Counted from the first letter of the stretch, positions 1-9,911 are shown. The stretch is 15,000 nt of DNA from Stramonita haemastoma (GCA_030674155.1 CM060337.1:39125065-39140064), one strand, 5' to 3'. Translations and numbers: made by a program. The notes: generated by a model not told the origin, from the sequence alone.

Positions 1-870
1 CCCAAGGTATTTGTATGAGTTGACAACTATTTTTTGTTGTCCAAAATGCCAGTGTTCATATTTAGATAGGTGTCCACCATTTCGGAAAACTATGATTTTT
101 TAGATTTTTCTAGATTTACTGTTAAACCAAATTTACTCGTAATATGATATAGGTTATTCAGTTGATTTTTTAGGCCTACAGGAGAGTATGAGAGAAGTGA
201 CAGGTCATCTGCAAACATCAGAAGAAACAATTCTGTGACATTTTGACGAAGCTGAATTCCATGATTCCCATTTCTTATGATATATGTTACCAGTTTATTT
301 ATCAAAAAGGAAAATAAAGTAGGTGAAGCAAGGCAACCCTGTTTGAGTCCCTGAAAACATTCAAAGTAGTCAGAGTGCCCTGAAGATGAGCGGATGCAAC
401 ACAACACAGACGATTACATAGCTTGTAAGGATTGTAACATTTTTTCCTCTTACACCTATATTTATCAAGATTTTCCACAAAACATTTCTGTTTACTGTGT
501 CAAAGGCCTTTTGGAGGTGCACAAAAGCAACGTATATCTTTTTCTTTTTGGTTAGGTATTTCTGCACAATCGCATATCAAGTGAAAATATGATCAGTAGT
601 TCTGTAATCTTTCCGAAATCCTGCTTGTGATTCTAGAATTTTATTATTGCTTTCAGACCATTTTGTAAGATGGGTGTTCAGAATATGGGTATATAGTTTA
701 CTGACACAGCTTAGTAAAGTGATTCCACGATAGTTATCTGGATTCTCAGAGTCTCCCTTTTTAAAAAGGGGGACAATAATAGCTCTGCACCATTCTTTGG
801 GGTAAAGGCCACGGGAAAAGAGTGTGTTGAAAAGCTTTACAAGGAAAGGGACTATAACATCTGAAAGACT
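1..870 (-). pseudogene. Reverse transcriptase domain of the LINE ORF2, broken
   Basis: Reads through the canonical non-LTR RT blocks in order: VPLFKKGDSENPDNYRGI and TLLSCVSKLY, then SQAGFRKDYRTTDHIF, the motif A region FVHLQKAFDTVNR, then GLKQGCLASPTLFSF, and FADDLSLL, with FADD at 204-215. Further segments FRNGGHLSKYE and NSYKYLG reach the window edge. Catalysis needs Asp in motif A and the two Asp of FADD. The FADD pair is present, but the first motif A Asp, expected two residues after the Phe, is His (CAC on the minus strand, 517-519). An in-frame TGA lies at 577-579, and shifts lie near 868, 415 and 90. The 3' part is cut by the window edge. The identification as a non-LTR RT is firm; activity is excluded in the sequence as given. 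Confidence 0.92.
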
Positions 871-1649
871 TTAGAAGTTCATTTATAATTCTATCTGGTC
901 CAGCAGCTTTTCCTGGCTTTGCATGCCTTATTGCGTTTTTAACCTCTCAATTTCAGTTATATCACCATTCATGTCGTCAATATTATCCTCAAAGCTATCT
1001 AAATCAGGTGTTTCATCAACTACTGCATTGAAAACTGGTATCAGTCAATATATCGGGATTTCTGTCATTTAATAAAGAATCGAAATGGTTCACCCATGTT
1101 TCATTAGAGATGCTGTTTACCACATAACTTTTCTGTTTATAAAAATTTCATTTCTTTCCAGAAATATTGTGAATTGTGGACTGAGTCAACAATTCTATTT
1201 ATCTTCTCTTTCTTAAATAACCTTTCTTTTTATCTTAGGAGAGATTTGTATGCATTTTTTCTAGATTATAAAAAGCTCTGTTTTCATCTGTTCTATTATT
1301 ATTGTACTTTCTAAGGAGCTTTATAGACTTTTTTCTTTGAATCCTTGCATTCTTTATCATACCAGGAATTCTCTGGATTTTTGACAGGTTTTGGCTTCCC
1401 GACTTCTTTTTTCATGCAAGATGCTGATTCTAGAATAGCATGTGAAAAGGTCTCCACAGCAACATCACACGAAGAATCTAATTGTGAGGTTGCTAAGGAT
1501 ATTTTATCTTTGAAAGCTTGGCTCTCTAATCTTTCAATAAGGTGGACAAGCTCTCTGGAGTCCCATAAATATTTAGTAGTTGAAACATATTCTCTGTTGT
1601 TAACTGGGACATTCATACTAGTATTTACAGATAAGGTTAGCTTTAGGGG
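871..1649 (-). pseudogene. Linker between endonuclease and RT of the LINE ORF2
   Basis: Joins the SDH motif to the first RT blocks. One open stretch (1311-1652) ends in a segment with NSWYDKECKDSKKKVYK, the aromatic and Lys/Cys-rich stretch commonly found at this place in such ORF2 proteins. After a shift near 1315 the other frame continues with LLRKYNNNRTDENRAFY, then NAYKSLLR, a break near 1230, and HNSQYFWKEMKF. Next come a frame holding NETWVNHFDSLLNDRNPDIL and another with KPGKAAGPDRIINELL, the short Gly/Pro-Asp-rich tract that precedes the RT core. No separate function is known to me for this part. The need to change frame at least five times within 780 bp shows it is non-functional or poorly sequenced. 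Confidence 0.8.
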
Positions 1650-2125
1650 CATATGGTCAGATTCTACTCTTTCCTGAACTTCAAGTGCCGAAACAAAGGT
1701 GCAGAGTGTCTGATGAGCTCAAAAAAAATAATATTTGCTACTACTTCCAGCTGCTGATATGAATGTGTATTTCTTAGACAAATCAGGTGTACACAAACCA
1801 TTTACAATAGACAATTCTAAGCATAATTATGCACATCGACAATAATATCTTTCCAAACTCATTTATGGTTTTGTCTTCTGAGTATCGATTTGGTATCAGC
1901 TCATCATTATTAAATTCTGCCATGTCTCCAGGGTCAAGGCTGAAAAATTCTGGATTAGGCTGGAGATTTCCTGTTCTGGCGTTAAAGTCACCACACACAA
2001 GGAAACTTTTAGCATTGTGTTCAAGGAGAATACTAACCATACACTCTTCAATAGCATGTATATGACAGTTTGTCTGAGCAGTTTCATAAAAAAGGGGAAG
2101 CAGAGGATGGACAATAGCAATTAAT
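1650..2125 (-). pseudogene. Endonuclease (APE/EEP) domain fragment of the LINE ORF2
   Basis: In APE-type LINEs this domain nicks the target DNA to prime reverse transcription. Visible here are CGDFNARTG, with GDFNA encoded by 1978-1992, which matches the family GDFN motif, and further downstream SDHMPL, with SDH at 1653-1661, which matches the C-terminal catalytic SDH motif. Between them lie segments such as GLCTPDLSKKYTFISAAG in the expected position. On the 5' side a segment reading INCYCPSSASPF resembles the family's tract before GDFN, but it is in a different frame from the next segment, with a shift near 2095. The N-terminal half, including the metal-binding Asn and Glu motifs, is absent because the sequence passes into the GA array. 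The fragment cannot encode an active nuclease. Confidence 0.85.
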
Positions 2126-2138
2126 AAGAGACACACCC

Positions 2139-3205
<1,067 letters not shown>

Positions 3206-3334
3206 TGTGTGTGTATGTGTGTATGTGTGTATGTGTGTATGTTGTGTATTGTGTGTGTGTGTTGTGTGTGTGTGTCGTGTGTGTTGGTGTGTGTGTGTGT
3301 GTGTGATTGTGTGTGTGTGTGTGTGTGTGTGGTG
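3206..3334. repeat. (TG)n microsatellite with TA and TT interruptions
   Basis: Follows the GA array without a gap. Interrupted TGTGTA units come first, then purer TG near 3312-3331. Alternating purine-pyrimidine sequence. Confidence 0.97.
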
Positions 3335-3881
3335 TTTCTGAACTGTAGTGCTGTACCCAAGATCTCTACCGTTCATTACAAACTCCTTCCCTCAAACACA
3401 CTTATAGCAACATTGAAACGACCGTCACTCTTCTCTAAATCAGTTTTTTTCCCTACCTTATGTCCTGGCTACAGTTTGCAAAAAAAAAAAGAAAACCCCA
3501 AAACAAAAAACAAACAAATCAAAACCCCCCCCCCTCTCCCCCCCCCCTCCAAAAAAAAAACCCAACAAAAACACTTTGACATTGAACTATTTTTGTCTAA
3601 ATCAGATTGTAGGTTGCTAGAGCAAGTACAGGTAGAAAGAGTGAGAAGGAATCGATGAACTATTTCTGTACTGAGGACATCTTACTTGCTTCCTAATTCT
3701 TCAGTATTCTCACAACAGTCTAGCTCTGCAGACTCTGTGTTTAAATTGTCCTCATTTATTATTGATAGGAGAGCGTGGAGTACAGTGCCCACATTTGCAA
3801 AAACCCATGGGAGAGAATTCAGGTGAAATGTGTGGCAGCGTACATTGATGGGATCGTAGTTTTCTCCCTAGTTTCGTAACA
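3335..3881. other. Unique spacer with poly-A / poly-C tract
   Basis: No recognisable gene. Positions 3480-3569 hold successive runs of A and C. On the minus strand an open frame of about 60 codons without an ATG (3682-3867) contains SAELDCCENTEELGSK before a TAA. Its composition is protein-like, but a frame of this length is expected by chance in six frames and I recognise no family. Confidence 0.5.
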
Positions 3882-4061
3882 GCTCTGTCTCTCTGTCTTT
3901 GTCCCTCCCTCCATCTCTCTTTGTCTCTGTCTCTCTGTCTATCTCTATCTGTCTATCTGTCTCTATCTGTCTGTCCCGCCTGTGTGTCTGTCTGTGTGTC
4001 TGTGTGTCTATGTGTCTGTCTTTCTCTCTCCCCCCTCTCCCCCCTATCTTTCCCTTTTGTC

Positions 4062-4102
<41 letters not shown>

Positions 4103-4252
4103 TTCTGTCCTGTCTGTCTGTCTGTCTCTCTCTCTCCTCTCTCTCTCGTCTCTTCTCTCTCTTCTCTCTCAACTCTTCTTCTCTCTTCTCTCTCTCTCTC
4201 ATCTCTCCTCCCTCTCTCTGTCTGTCTCTCTCTACCCCCCCTCTCTCTCTCC
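3882..4252. repeat. (TCTG)n / (TC)n compound array
   Basis: Pyrimidine-rich. A clean (TCTG)n run lies at about 4064-4102, with TCTC-rich flanks and short TGTG blocks near 3980-4020. Confidence 0.96.
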
Positions 4253-4411
4253 TATATCATAAGCTTACTTGTACTTATTCATTTCCAAAGTTGCTGATGA
4301 CCCAAAAAAAAAAAATCATTCATTTGTCCCTCTGTCTCCTCTCTTTGGTACTATGATCCATACCTGTGGTGACTTTATCTCTTTCTTCTGATGATTTATT
4401 TTGTGCCAGGT

Positions 4412-4434
4412 TTGAGAGAGAGAGATAGATAGAT

Positions 4435-4482
<48 letters not shown>

Positions 4483-4598
4483 GGAGAGAGAGAGAGAGGG
4501 AGAGAGAGAGAGAGGGGAGAGTGAGAAGAGAGACAGAGAGATAGAGCAGAGAGAGAGAGCAGAGAGAGAGAGAGAGAGAGGGAGGAGGAAGAGAGAAT
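4412..4598. repeat. (GA)n / (GATA)n array
   Basis: GAGA with (GATA)n at about 4425-4438, then GA with scattered GGGA. Between this and the previous array (4253-4411) I see only AT-rich sequence with a short poly-A run and no gene. Confidence 0.95.
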
Positions 4599-4610
4599 GA
4601 ATGTGATGAA

Positions 4611-4700
4611 GAATGAATGAATGAATGAATGAATGAATGAATGAATGAATAAATAGTCTTTATTTTTCGAGGGTTACAGAGTAAAGCATTACATACTGTT
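4611..4700 (-). mobile_element. Probable retroposon 3' end with (ATTC)n tail
   Basis: Read on the minus strand, a short unique segment containing TAACCCTCGAAAAATAAAGAC (one base over a line break in this description: TAACCCTCG followed by AAAAATAAAGAC) is followed by TATT and then about nine ATTC units (plus-strand 4611-4650). A body ending with an AATAAA signal and a short tandem tail is the form of many LINE and SINE 3' ends in invertebrates. Only about 40-50 bp of possible body is visible before GA-rich sequence near 4710, so it would be strongly 5'-truncated. It could also be an ordinary (GAAT)n microsatellite. Confidence 0.4.
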
Positions 4701-4707
4701 TCCATCC

Positions 4708-4800
4708 GGCCTACAGAGAGAGAGGAGGAGAGAGAGAGGAGAGAGAGAGAGAGAGAGAGGATAGACGAGAAGACAGAGAGCAGAGAGAGATAGAGACCGA
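4708..4800. repeat. (GA)n-rich tract
   Basis: Impure GA array with GAGGA and GACAGA blocks, fading into GC-richer sequence at about 4790. Confidence 0.9.
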
Positions 4801-5373
4801 GGAGCAGAGGGCAGAGCGGAGAGCGGAGCTAGGGGCGAGGGAACAGGACTTGAGAGCCAGTCAGACTGAGGGAAGAAAGGCGAGGTGACGACCGACCGTT
4901 TCAGGTACAGACAGTCAGCCAGTCAGACCCCCAGACAGACACAGAAATCAGACACACACACAGTGACAACGACACGACAACAGATAGCGGCGGAAACAAC
5001 AACTAGAGAATACAGATACAGAAACAGACCACACCACAAGATGTCACTTAACAAATTTTGGTCACGTACTAAAAACCCTTCCAGCAATACCGACCGTCTA
5101 AAGAGTATTGCCTGACCATCAAACTGAGGTAATGTCCAATTTCTGTACCTAAATGTCCATGCCATCCTCATCTCTGCCCCACTGGTCCATTTAAGCTCTG
5201 AGGTGCTTGCCCGTGCGCTGGACCTATTCTCTTGCCCAGCGTCAGGTAAGAGTTATCTATCATGCAAGGTTTTTTTTATATATAATTTTTTTTTGTTTTT
5301 TTAACCTTGCAGGGCCGTGTAAATTTTTGAGCATGGTGGTCAGTTTTCTCCTGTCTGTGTTATCTTTTGGTTT
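4801..5373 (+). other. Unique stretch with splice-like signals; possible exon material
   Basis: This is one of the few non-repetitive stretches. It contains a 24-codon open frame beginning with ATG at 5041, in a reasonable initiation context (aag before ATG), and ending with TGA at 5113-5115; its peptide starts MSLNKFWSRTKNP. A purine-rich sequence like a leader lies upstream. A strong donor-like CAG/GTAAGAG at 5243-5252 is followed by a long T-rich tract and an acceptor-like CTTGCAG/G ending at 5312, which would give a 67-bp intron (5246-5312). No protein family is recognised, and no frame continues convincingly across the splice. It may be chance or untranslated exon. Confidence 0.2.
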
Positions 5374-5375
5374 AT

Positions 5376-5414
5376 GTTTGTTTGTTCGTTTGTTTGTTTG
5401 TTTGTTTGTTTGTT
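5376..5414. repeat. (TTTG)n microsatellite
   Basis: About nine TTTG units with one TTCG variant. Confidence 0.95.
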
Positions 5415-5504
5415 TTCTGCTTGTCTGTCTTCTGTCTGTCAGTCTGACTTCCCCTCCTCTGCCAATCGTGTCTTGTCCTCTTTCTCTCTTCTCCTCCTCC
5501 TCCC

Positions 5505-5571
<67 letters not shown>

Positions 5572-5572
5572 C
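5505..5572. repeat. (TGTC)n microsatellite
   Basis: About 17 uninterrupted TCTG/TGTC units. Confidence 0.97.
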
Positions 5573-5629
5573 GTTCTGGGCCTGTCTGTGTCTGTGTCTC
5601 TCCCTGTCTCTGTTTGATTGTCTGTCTGT

Positions 5630-5641
5630 TTCTCTCTCCTC

Positions 5642-5703
<62 letters not shown>

Positions 5704-5755
5704 CTCTCCTCTCCTCTCTCTCTCTCTCTCTCTCTCACTCTCCTCTCTCTCTCCA
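5630..5755. repeat. (CT)n array
   Basis: Pyrimidine dinucleotide run with occasional CCTCT and one CTAT interruption. Confidence 0.96.
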
Positions 5756-5791
5756 CGCCCTGTTTTTTCTCCATCTCTATTTCTGCCTTTC

Positions 5792-5897
5792 GCAGTCAGT
5801 CCTTTAGTCAGTCAGTCAGTCAGTCAGTCAGTTCAGTCAGTCAGTCAGTCAGTCAGTCAGTCAGTCAGTAGCTCAGTCAGTCAGACAGATAGACAGT
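5792..5897. repeat. (CAGT)n microsatellite
   Basis: More than 20 CAGT units with small interruptions (CCTTTAGT near 5801-5808, TTCAGT near 5831), passing into CAGATAGACAG at the right end. Confidence 0.96.
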
Positions 5898-5936
5898 CAA
5901 TATGTATTTTTTGTTTCTGTTTATTGCGCGCACGTG

Positions 5937-6291
5937 TTTGATTTGATTTGATTTAATTTGGTTTATTCTTCCATATCGAGGATAATTGAATAAGCACTCA
6001 CGAGCTTTTTTTTGCATCCAGTCCCCGTGTGTATGCAGTTTTGTAATATTGTCATCTGTTCCCACCGCACACGATGGCCTACTCTTACGAAAAGCGGAAC
6101 AGGATTTAACGTGTGCGCAAGATTTTGCTCGCACACGGGGTCTCGGTTTAAGGTCTCATCCGAAGGACTTTTGGGGGAGAGTGGAGTCAGCACTGATGTT
6201 AACTCCAGGAGAGAAGTCTCCTCGATCGGATTCGAACCCGGGTCGTCAAATTGCCAGCGCAATGTTCTGACACTAGGCTATCCGTCCCCCC
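5937..6291 (-). mobile_element. tRNA-headed SINE, copy 1 of 4
   Basis: The tRNA-like head lies at the right and the tail at the left. On the minus strand the B box at 6228-6238 is a perfect GGTTCGAATCC. The A box region (about 6270-6280) has lost one C, so its final GG is damaged. The unique body is shared almost base for base with the copies at 8462-8813, 12813-13176 and 13787-14105. The tail is a TTTGAT-type A/T repeat (5937-5966). An 8-bp inverted repeat, CGTGTGCG / CGCACACG, lies at 6110-6117 and 6130-6137. The head abuts a (TG)n array starting at 6293. It would be transcribed by RNA polymerase III and mobilised by a partner LINE. The family name is not known to me. Confidence 0.9.
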
Positions 6292-6292
6292 A

Positions 6293-6547
6293 TGTGTGTG
6301 TGTATGTGTTGGTGTGTGTGTGCGTGCGCGCGTGTGTGTGCGTGTGTGTGTGCGTGCGTGAGTGCATGTTTGTGTGCGTGCGTGCGTGTGTGTATGTGTG
6401 AGTGCGTGTGAGTGTGTGTATATGTGCGTGTGTGAAATTGTATGTGTGTGTATGTGTGTGTGTGTGTGTGTGTGTGTTCGCGCATGTGTGAGTGCTTACG
6501 CGCGCGCTCGTGTGTATGTGCGCGCGCCCGCGCCCGCGCGCGCGTGC
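6293..6547. repeat. (TG)n / (GC)n array with GCGCGC blocks
   Basis: TG repeats with many GCGTG units. At about 6499-6545 it turns into alternating CG, as CGCGCGCTCG and GCGCGCGCCCGCG. This is long alternating purine-pyrimidine sequence of the kind favourable to Z-DNA. Confidence 0.96.
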
Positions 6548-6557
6548 GTCTGCACGC

Positions 6558-6597
6558 TCTTGCAAGCAAGCAAGCAATCAAGCAAGCAAGCAAGCAT
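6558..6597. repeat. (CAAG)n microsatellite
   Basis: About nine CAAG units with one CAAT. The stretch to 6823 that follows is AT-rich unique sequence in which I see no gene. Confidence 0.93.
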
Positions 6598-6823
6598 ACA
6601 AAAACTTAAAGTCCTTTTTTTGTATTTATAAAGACAAGATGAGGGTGTGCTGCAAAGATAACTATGTTAAAGTTTGAGAACAGTGAGGTTGAAGTGTATA
6701 GATTTTATGTCCACAAAGTTGAAAGCTGTTTGCGCCCCAGTCACTCAGGACAACCTCCATAATACCCTCCCTCCCTTCTACTTATGCACTAAAACAAACA
6801 TCTGAAGTTTTCTTCTGTTTGAT

Positions 6824-6824
6824 C

Positions 6825-6855
<31 letters not shown>

Positions 6856-6886
6856 GCCTGTCTGTCTGTCTGTCTGTCTGTCTGCC

Positions 6887-6928
<42 letters not shown>

Positions 6929-6967
6929 CTCTCTCTTTGGGTATCTTTCTGTCTGTCTGTCTGTCTG
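6824..6967. repeat. (TCTG)n array
   Basis: About 24 TCTG units with two TGCC variants, a short TCTC block, and then four more TCTG units near 6950-6967. Confidence 0.97.
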
Positions 6968-7021
6968 TTTTGTCTCAGTCTGTTTGTCCCTTGGTTATAA
7001 GGAGAGAGAGTGAGTTTGAGA

Positions 7022-7069
7022 GAGCGAGTGAGTGAGTGAGTGAGTGAGTGAGTGAGTGAGTGAGTGTGT

Positions 7070-7140
<71 letters not shown>

Positions 7141-7213
7141 TAGATAGATAGAGAAATAGAGAGATAGAGTAATAGATAGATAGATAGATAGAGATAGAGA
7201 GATAAAGATAGAG

Positions 7214-7280
<67 letters not shown>

Positions 7281-7350
7281 TAAATATATAGATAGAGAGA
7301 GAGACAGACAGAGACAGAGACCAGAGACAGAGAGTGAGAGTGAGAGAGAG

Positions 7351-7420
<70 letters not shown>

Positions 7421-7560
7421 CAGAGAGAGAGACAGAGACAGAGAGAGACAGAGACAGAGAGAGACAGAGACAGAGACAGAGACAGAGACAGAGACAGAGA
7501 CAGAGACACAGAGACACACAGAGACACAGAGACACACAGAGAGAAAACAGAGAGACAGAG
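7022..7560. repeat. Compound array (GAGT)n-(GT)n-(GATA)n-(TA)n-(GA)n-(GACA)n
   Basis: Six different simple repeats follow one another with no unique sequence between them: GAGT at 7024-7066, GT at 7067-7139, GATA/GAGA at 7139-7218, TA at 7219-7243, GA and GATA at 7244-7420, and GACAGA with GACACA at 7420-7545. Each differs from its neighbour by one or two changes, which fits stepwise growth by slippage and point mutation. Confidence 0.97.
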
Positions 7561-7744
7561 AATTTGTTTAAAAAAACATTTTTAAAAAAAAAAGATAGAA
7601 AGTCTCTGCCCAAAATCCATAACGGCATTAGACAGAGACCCTAACTCACCATCCGAAGGACCACTGAAGGAGTAAGCTTGTCTCTGCGTTGTGTACTTTC
7701 GAAGAGAGCTTTTTGAAGTACGCTATTAACTATAGAGCGGGGAC
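7561..7744. other. Unique spacer before the second SINE
   Basis: Contains a poly-A run at about 7583-7592 and otherwise unremarkable sequence. No gene seen. Confidence 0.6.
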
Positions 7745-8057
7745 CGGGACGGGATAGCTCAGTGGCCAGATCACTCGCCTTCCCTCAGCCAATGTTAGCA
7801 GCGGTTGAGCGTGGTTACCAAATTGGATGGGTAGACCATTTGCGCGCTTTGGCTTCAGTACAGTCTCCCTAGTTCACCCAGCTGTAAAATGGGTACCTGC
7901 CCTCTTTAGGGTCAGGGAAGGTAAAGCAGAAAGGGAGAGGAGATGGGCGCCGCCTTCAAGATGCTGGCCCCTGTAGAAGATGAAGGTCTTTGACGCCTTT
8001 CTCCCCTAATACCACACAGGTTACGGGACACCTTTACCTTTTTAAAAAAAAAAAAAA
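7745..8057 (+). mobile_element. tRNA-headed SINE of a second family, with A tail
   Basis: The head carries a perfect A box, TAGCTCAGTGG at 7755-7765. The B box is weak: GGTTGAGCGTGG at about 7803-7814 looks like a GGTTCGA box that has lost a base. The body contains CAGCTGTAAAATGGGTACCT near 7879-7898, which I recall as typical of a SINE body motif recurring in aquatic animals, though I cannot name the domain with certainty. The 3' end is ACCTTTACCTTT followed by a run of about 15 A (8044-8057). The sequence is unrelated to the other four-copy family. No target-site duplication is obvious. A fossil copy is likely because the B box is damaged. Confidence 0.75.
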
Positions 8058-8461
8058 ATTATATCCGAAATGTTCAGACAGTTTTGGCTTTAATCCAGTG
8101 GGTCCGTTTCATAAAGTCATCGATTCTAATCACGGCGACGTGCTTCTGGTGAATTAAGGGTGATAGATTTAAAAGCTTCCAGTGCAGACCTGCCAGTGCC
8201 CTAATTCCCATAGTGTTTATAGACATATACAAGATAAAAATGCACGTTAAATTTCCCGTAATTTTATGCACGCGTTCGGTAGGTTAGGGAAACACAAACA
8301 TACCCAGCAAACATCCTTTTAGCATGAAATGAGCAGATCTGAAGTTTGGAATGTGTCGGCTGAGGTCAGCAGTCAGACCTTTGGCAGAGTGACAAGCACG
8401 GGAGAAAACCAGGTGCTACACACCCCACCCTCTAAAGGAACATTATTTATTCATATTTATT
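8058..8461. other. Unique spacer
   Basis: AT-rich to average composition. Several short open frames, none resembling a known protein, and no repeat unit seen. Confidence 0.5.
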
Positions 8462-8813
8462 TTTGATTGATTTTATTCTTTTATATCGAGGATAATGGGA
8501 TAAGCACTCTTGTGCTTTTATTTTTTACATCCAGTCCCCGTGTGTATGCAGTTTTGGAAATGTCATCTGTTCACACCGGCACACGAGATGGCCTACTCTT
8601 TCGAAAGGTGGAACAGGATTTAACGTGTGCGCAAGATGTTCTGCATTCGTTCGCACACGGGGTCTCGGTTTAGAGTCTCATCCGAAGGACTTTGGGGGAG
8701 GGTAGAGTCAGCATTGATGTCAACCCCAGGGGGAAAATCCCCTCGAACGGGAATCGAACCCGGGTCATCAAATTGCGAGCGCAATGTTCTGACCACTAGG
8801 CTATCCCCTCCCC
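8462..8813 (-). mobile_element. tRNA-headed SINE, copy 2 of 4 (best preserved minus-strand copy)
   Basis: Full-length: the minus strand starts GGGGAGGGGATAGCC at 8813. The A box TAGCCTAGTGG (8793-8803) and B box GGTTCGATTCC (8750-8760) are both intact, about 33 bp apart, which fits a type 2 Pol III promoter. The body is shared with copies 1, 3 and 4. The inverted repeat CGTGTGCG / CGCACACG lies at 8624-8631 and 8652-8659 with a 20-nt loop. Near the 3' end a 6-bp hairpin, AAGCAC-TCTT-GTGCTT, lies at 8502-8517. The tail is an A/T stretch of the AATCAATC type. With both boxes intact it is the copy most likely to be transcribable. Confidence 0.93.
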
Positions 8814-9827
8814 ATTGCTTCGAAATAGGCAACATTTATCATTGTTTTTAGTATTAAGAACATAGGCAACGTTCATGTCATCACACTATGTAAAGCCCAT
8901 GTAGACAACGTTTATCATTATATAATTCCGACACCATCTCATCTTTTTTTCGCTTTGTTCCACTTTTATCAAGCCCTTTTCTAGTGTCTTTTTAATTTTC
9001 ACCAACTTTCTCTTCTTTTTTCTCCTTTTCTTCTTCGGAATAAAGTAAAAAAAGCTTCGTTTGCATCATGTCATTATTAGCTGCTATAATAATAAAGAAG
9101 ACAAACAACGAGGGACGTAACGTTGATTGTTGCTGAAAGAAAAATAAAAAGAGAAAAGTTTTATTCATCTAGTTTTAAACACAGAAAGGTCAAAAGGAGG
9201 AAGCTGAGGAAACCCAGATTAGAATAAAACTTTAAAAAATAGATAGGAAATGTACAAAATAGGGCACACCATTTTTAGCTGTATGGCAACAAAAAAAAAA
9301 CCAAACAGAAAAAAAGACTGTGAACAAAAAATGATTCCTTCCCTTTTCTGCTCTCTCTTATTATCCCCGCCTCCTGTAAAACATAACAAACAAACAACAA
9401 GCAACAAACAATCAAAACCACACAAAACATGTAAAAAAACCCCCACAGCCCAAAATGATAAAACACGCTGAATGAGCCAAGCCAAACACACGAAGACCAA
9501 AAAATGACAGAGAAACACACAATTAAAACCCCCCCCCCAGCAACAACAAAATGAAAAGAGAAAACCCTATTCTACTCCCCTCTCTCCGCGCCACACTATT
9601 TCCTTCCAAGAGGTCCTTTTCTTCCTCATCAACCTACAGAACCCCCCCCCCCCCTAAAAAAAAAAACAAAAAAAAAAGAAAAAAAAGAAGAGAAAAAGTA
9701 GAATAAACTATAGACTACGCAGGAGGTTCTACTCATTGCTACAGCACTCCCAAGAAACAACAACAACAACAACACAACAAACAAACAACCCAGCAACAAA
9801 ACAAAACAAAAACCCACACCACCCCAA
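8814..9827. other. Gene-free AT- and A/C-rich stretch
   Basis: Three degenerate copies of TAGGCAACGTTTATCATT lie near 8825, 8862 and 8902 (spacing 37 and 40 bp). From about 9240 the plus strand is poor in G and made of A and C runs: poly-A at 9291-9300, poly-C at 9531-9538 and 9643-9654, and A-rich 9655-9700. A CAA-rich run lies at 9758-9770. No coding frame with a recognisable protein. Confidence 0.6.
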
Positions 9828-9911
9828 CCCCCCCCCCCCCAACCCTTCCCCCTCCACCCCCCCAAAAAATCCCCCCAAAATGACAGTGAGACCCTCCTCT
9901 CCTAAAATCCT

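Larger units (their letters stand above)
1..2130 (-). mobile_element. Decayed APE-type non-LTR retrotransposon (LINE), incomplete at both ends
   Basis: On the minus strand this stretch encodes, in order, the C-terminal half of an apurinic-like endonuclease, a charged linker and a reverse transcriptase, which is the standard ORF2 order of APE-type LINEs. The element is not intact. Homology has to be followed through all three minus-strand frames, with apparent frameshifts near 2095, 1795, 1700, 1315, 1260, 1138, 1033, 940, 868, 415 and 90, a stop at 577-579 and another stop or shift near 1230. The 5' side stops where a GA array starts, so the endonuclease N-terminus is missing. The 3' side runs off the left window edge. 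Many shifts lie at A or T runs, so some could be sequencing error, but their number favours an old dead copy. The clade (CR1, I, Jockey, RTE or other) cannot be fixed from memory. Confidence 0.9.

Noticed and set aside
1..2130. Endogenous retrovirus or LTR element
   Set aside because: The FADD form, the KAFD motif A context and the upstream GDFN/SDH endonuclease belong to non-LTR elements; no protease, integrase or LTR is seen.
6273..6593. His-Thr and Ala-Arg repeat frames over the TG array
   Set aside because: Composition artefact of a dinucleotide array; no non-repeat domain attached.
6778..7628. Several overlapping frames of 180-250 codons rich in Ser-Leu, His-Thr and Arg-Gln-Thr-Asp
   Set aside because: All are readings of GA, GT, GATA and TCTG arrays in different frames.
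8439..8845. Possible target-site duplication around SINE copy 2 (ACATTATTTATT on the left, ACATTTATCATT on the right)
   Set aside because: The match is imperfect, AT-rich and not placed at the element's edges, so chance similarity is more likely.
9629..9865. Gly-rich and Phe/Val-rich minus-strand frame over poly-C/poly-A
   Set aside because: Homopolymer translation; no recognisable domain.
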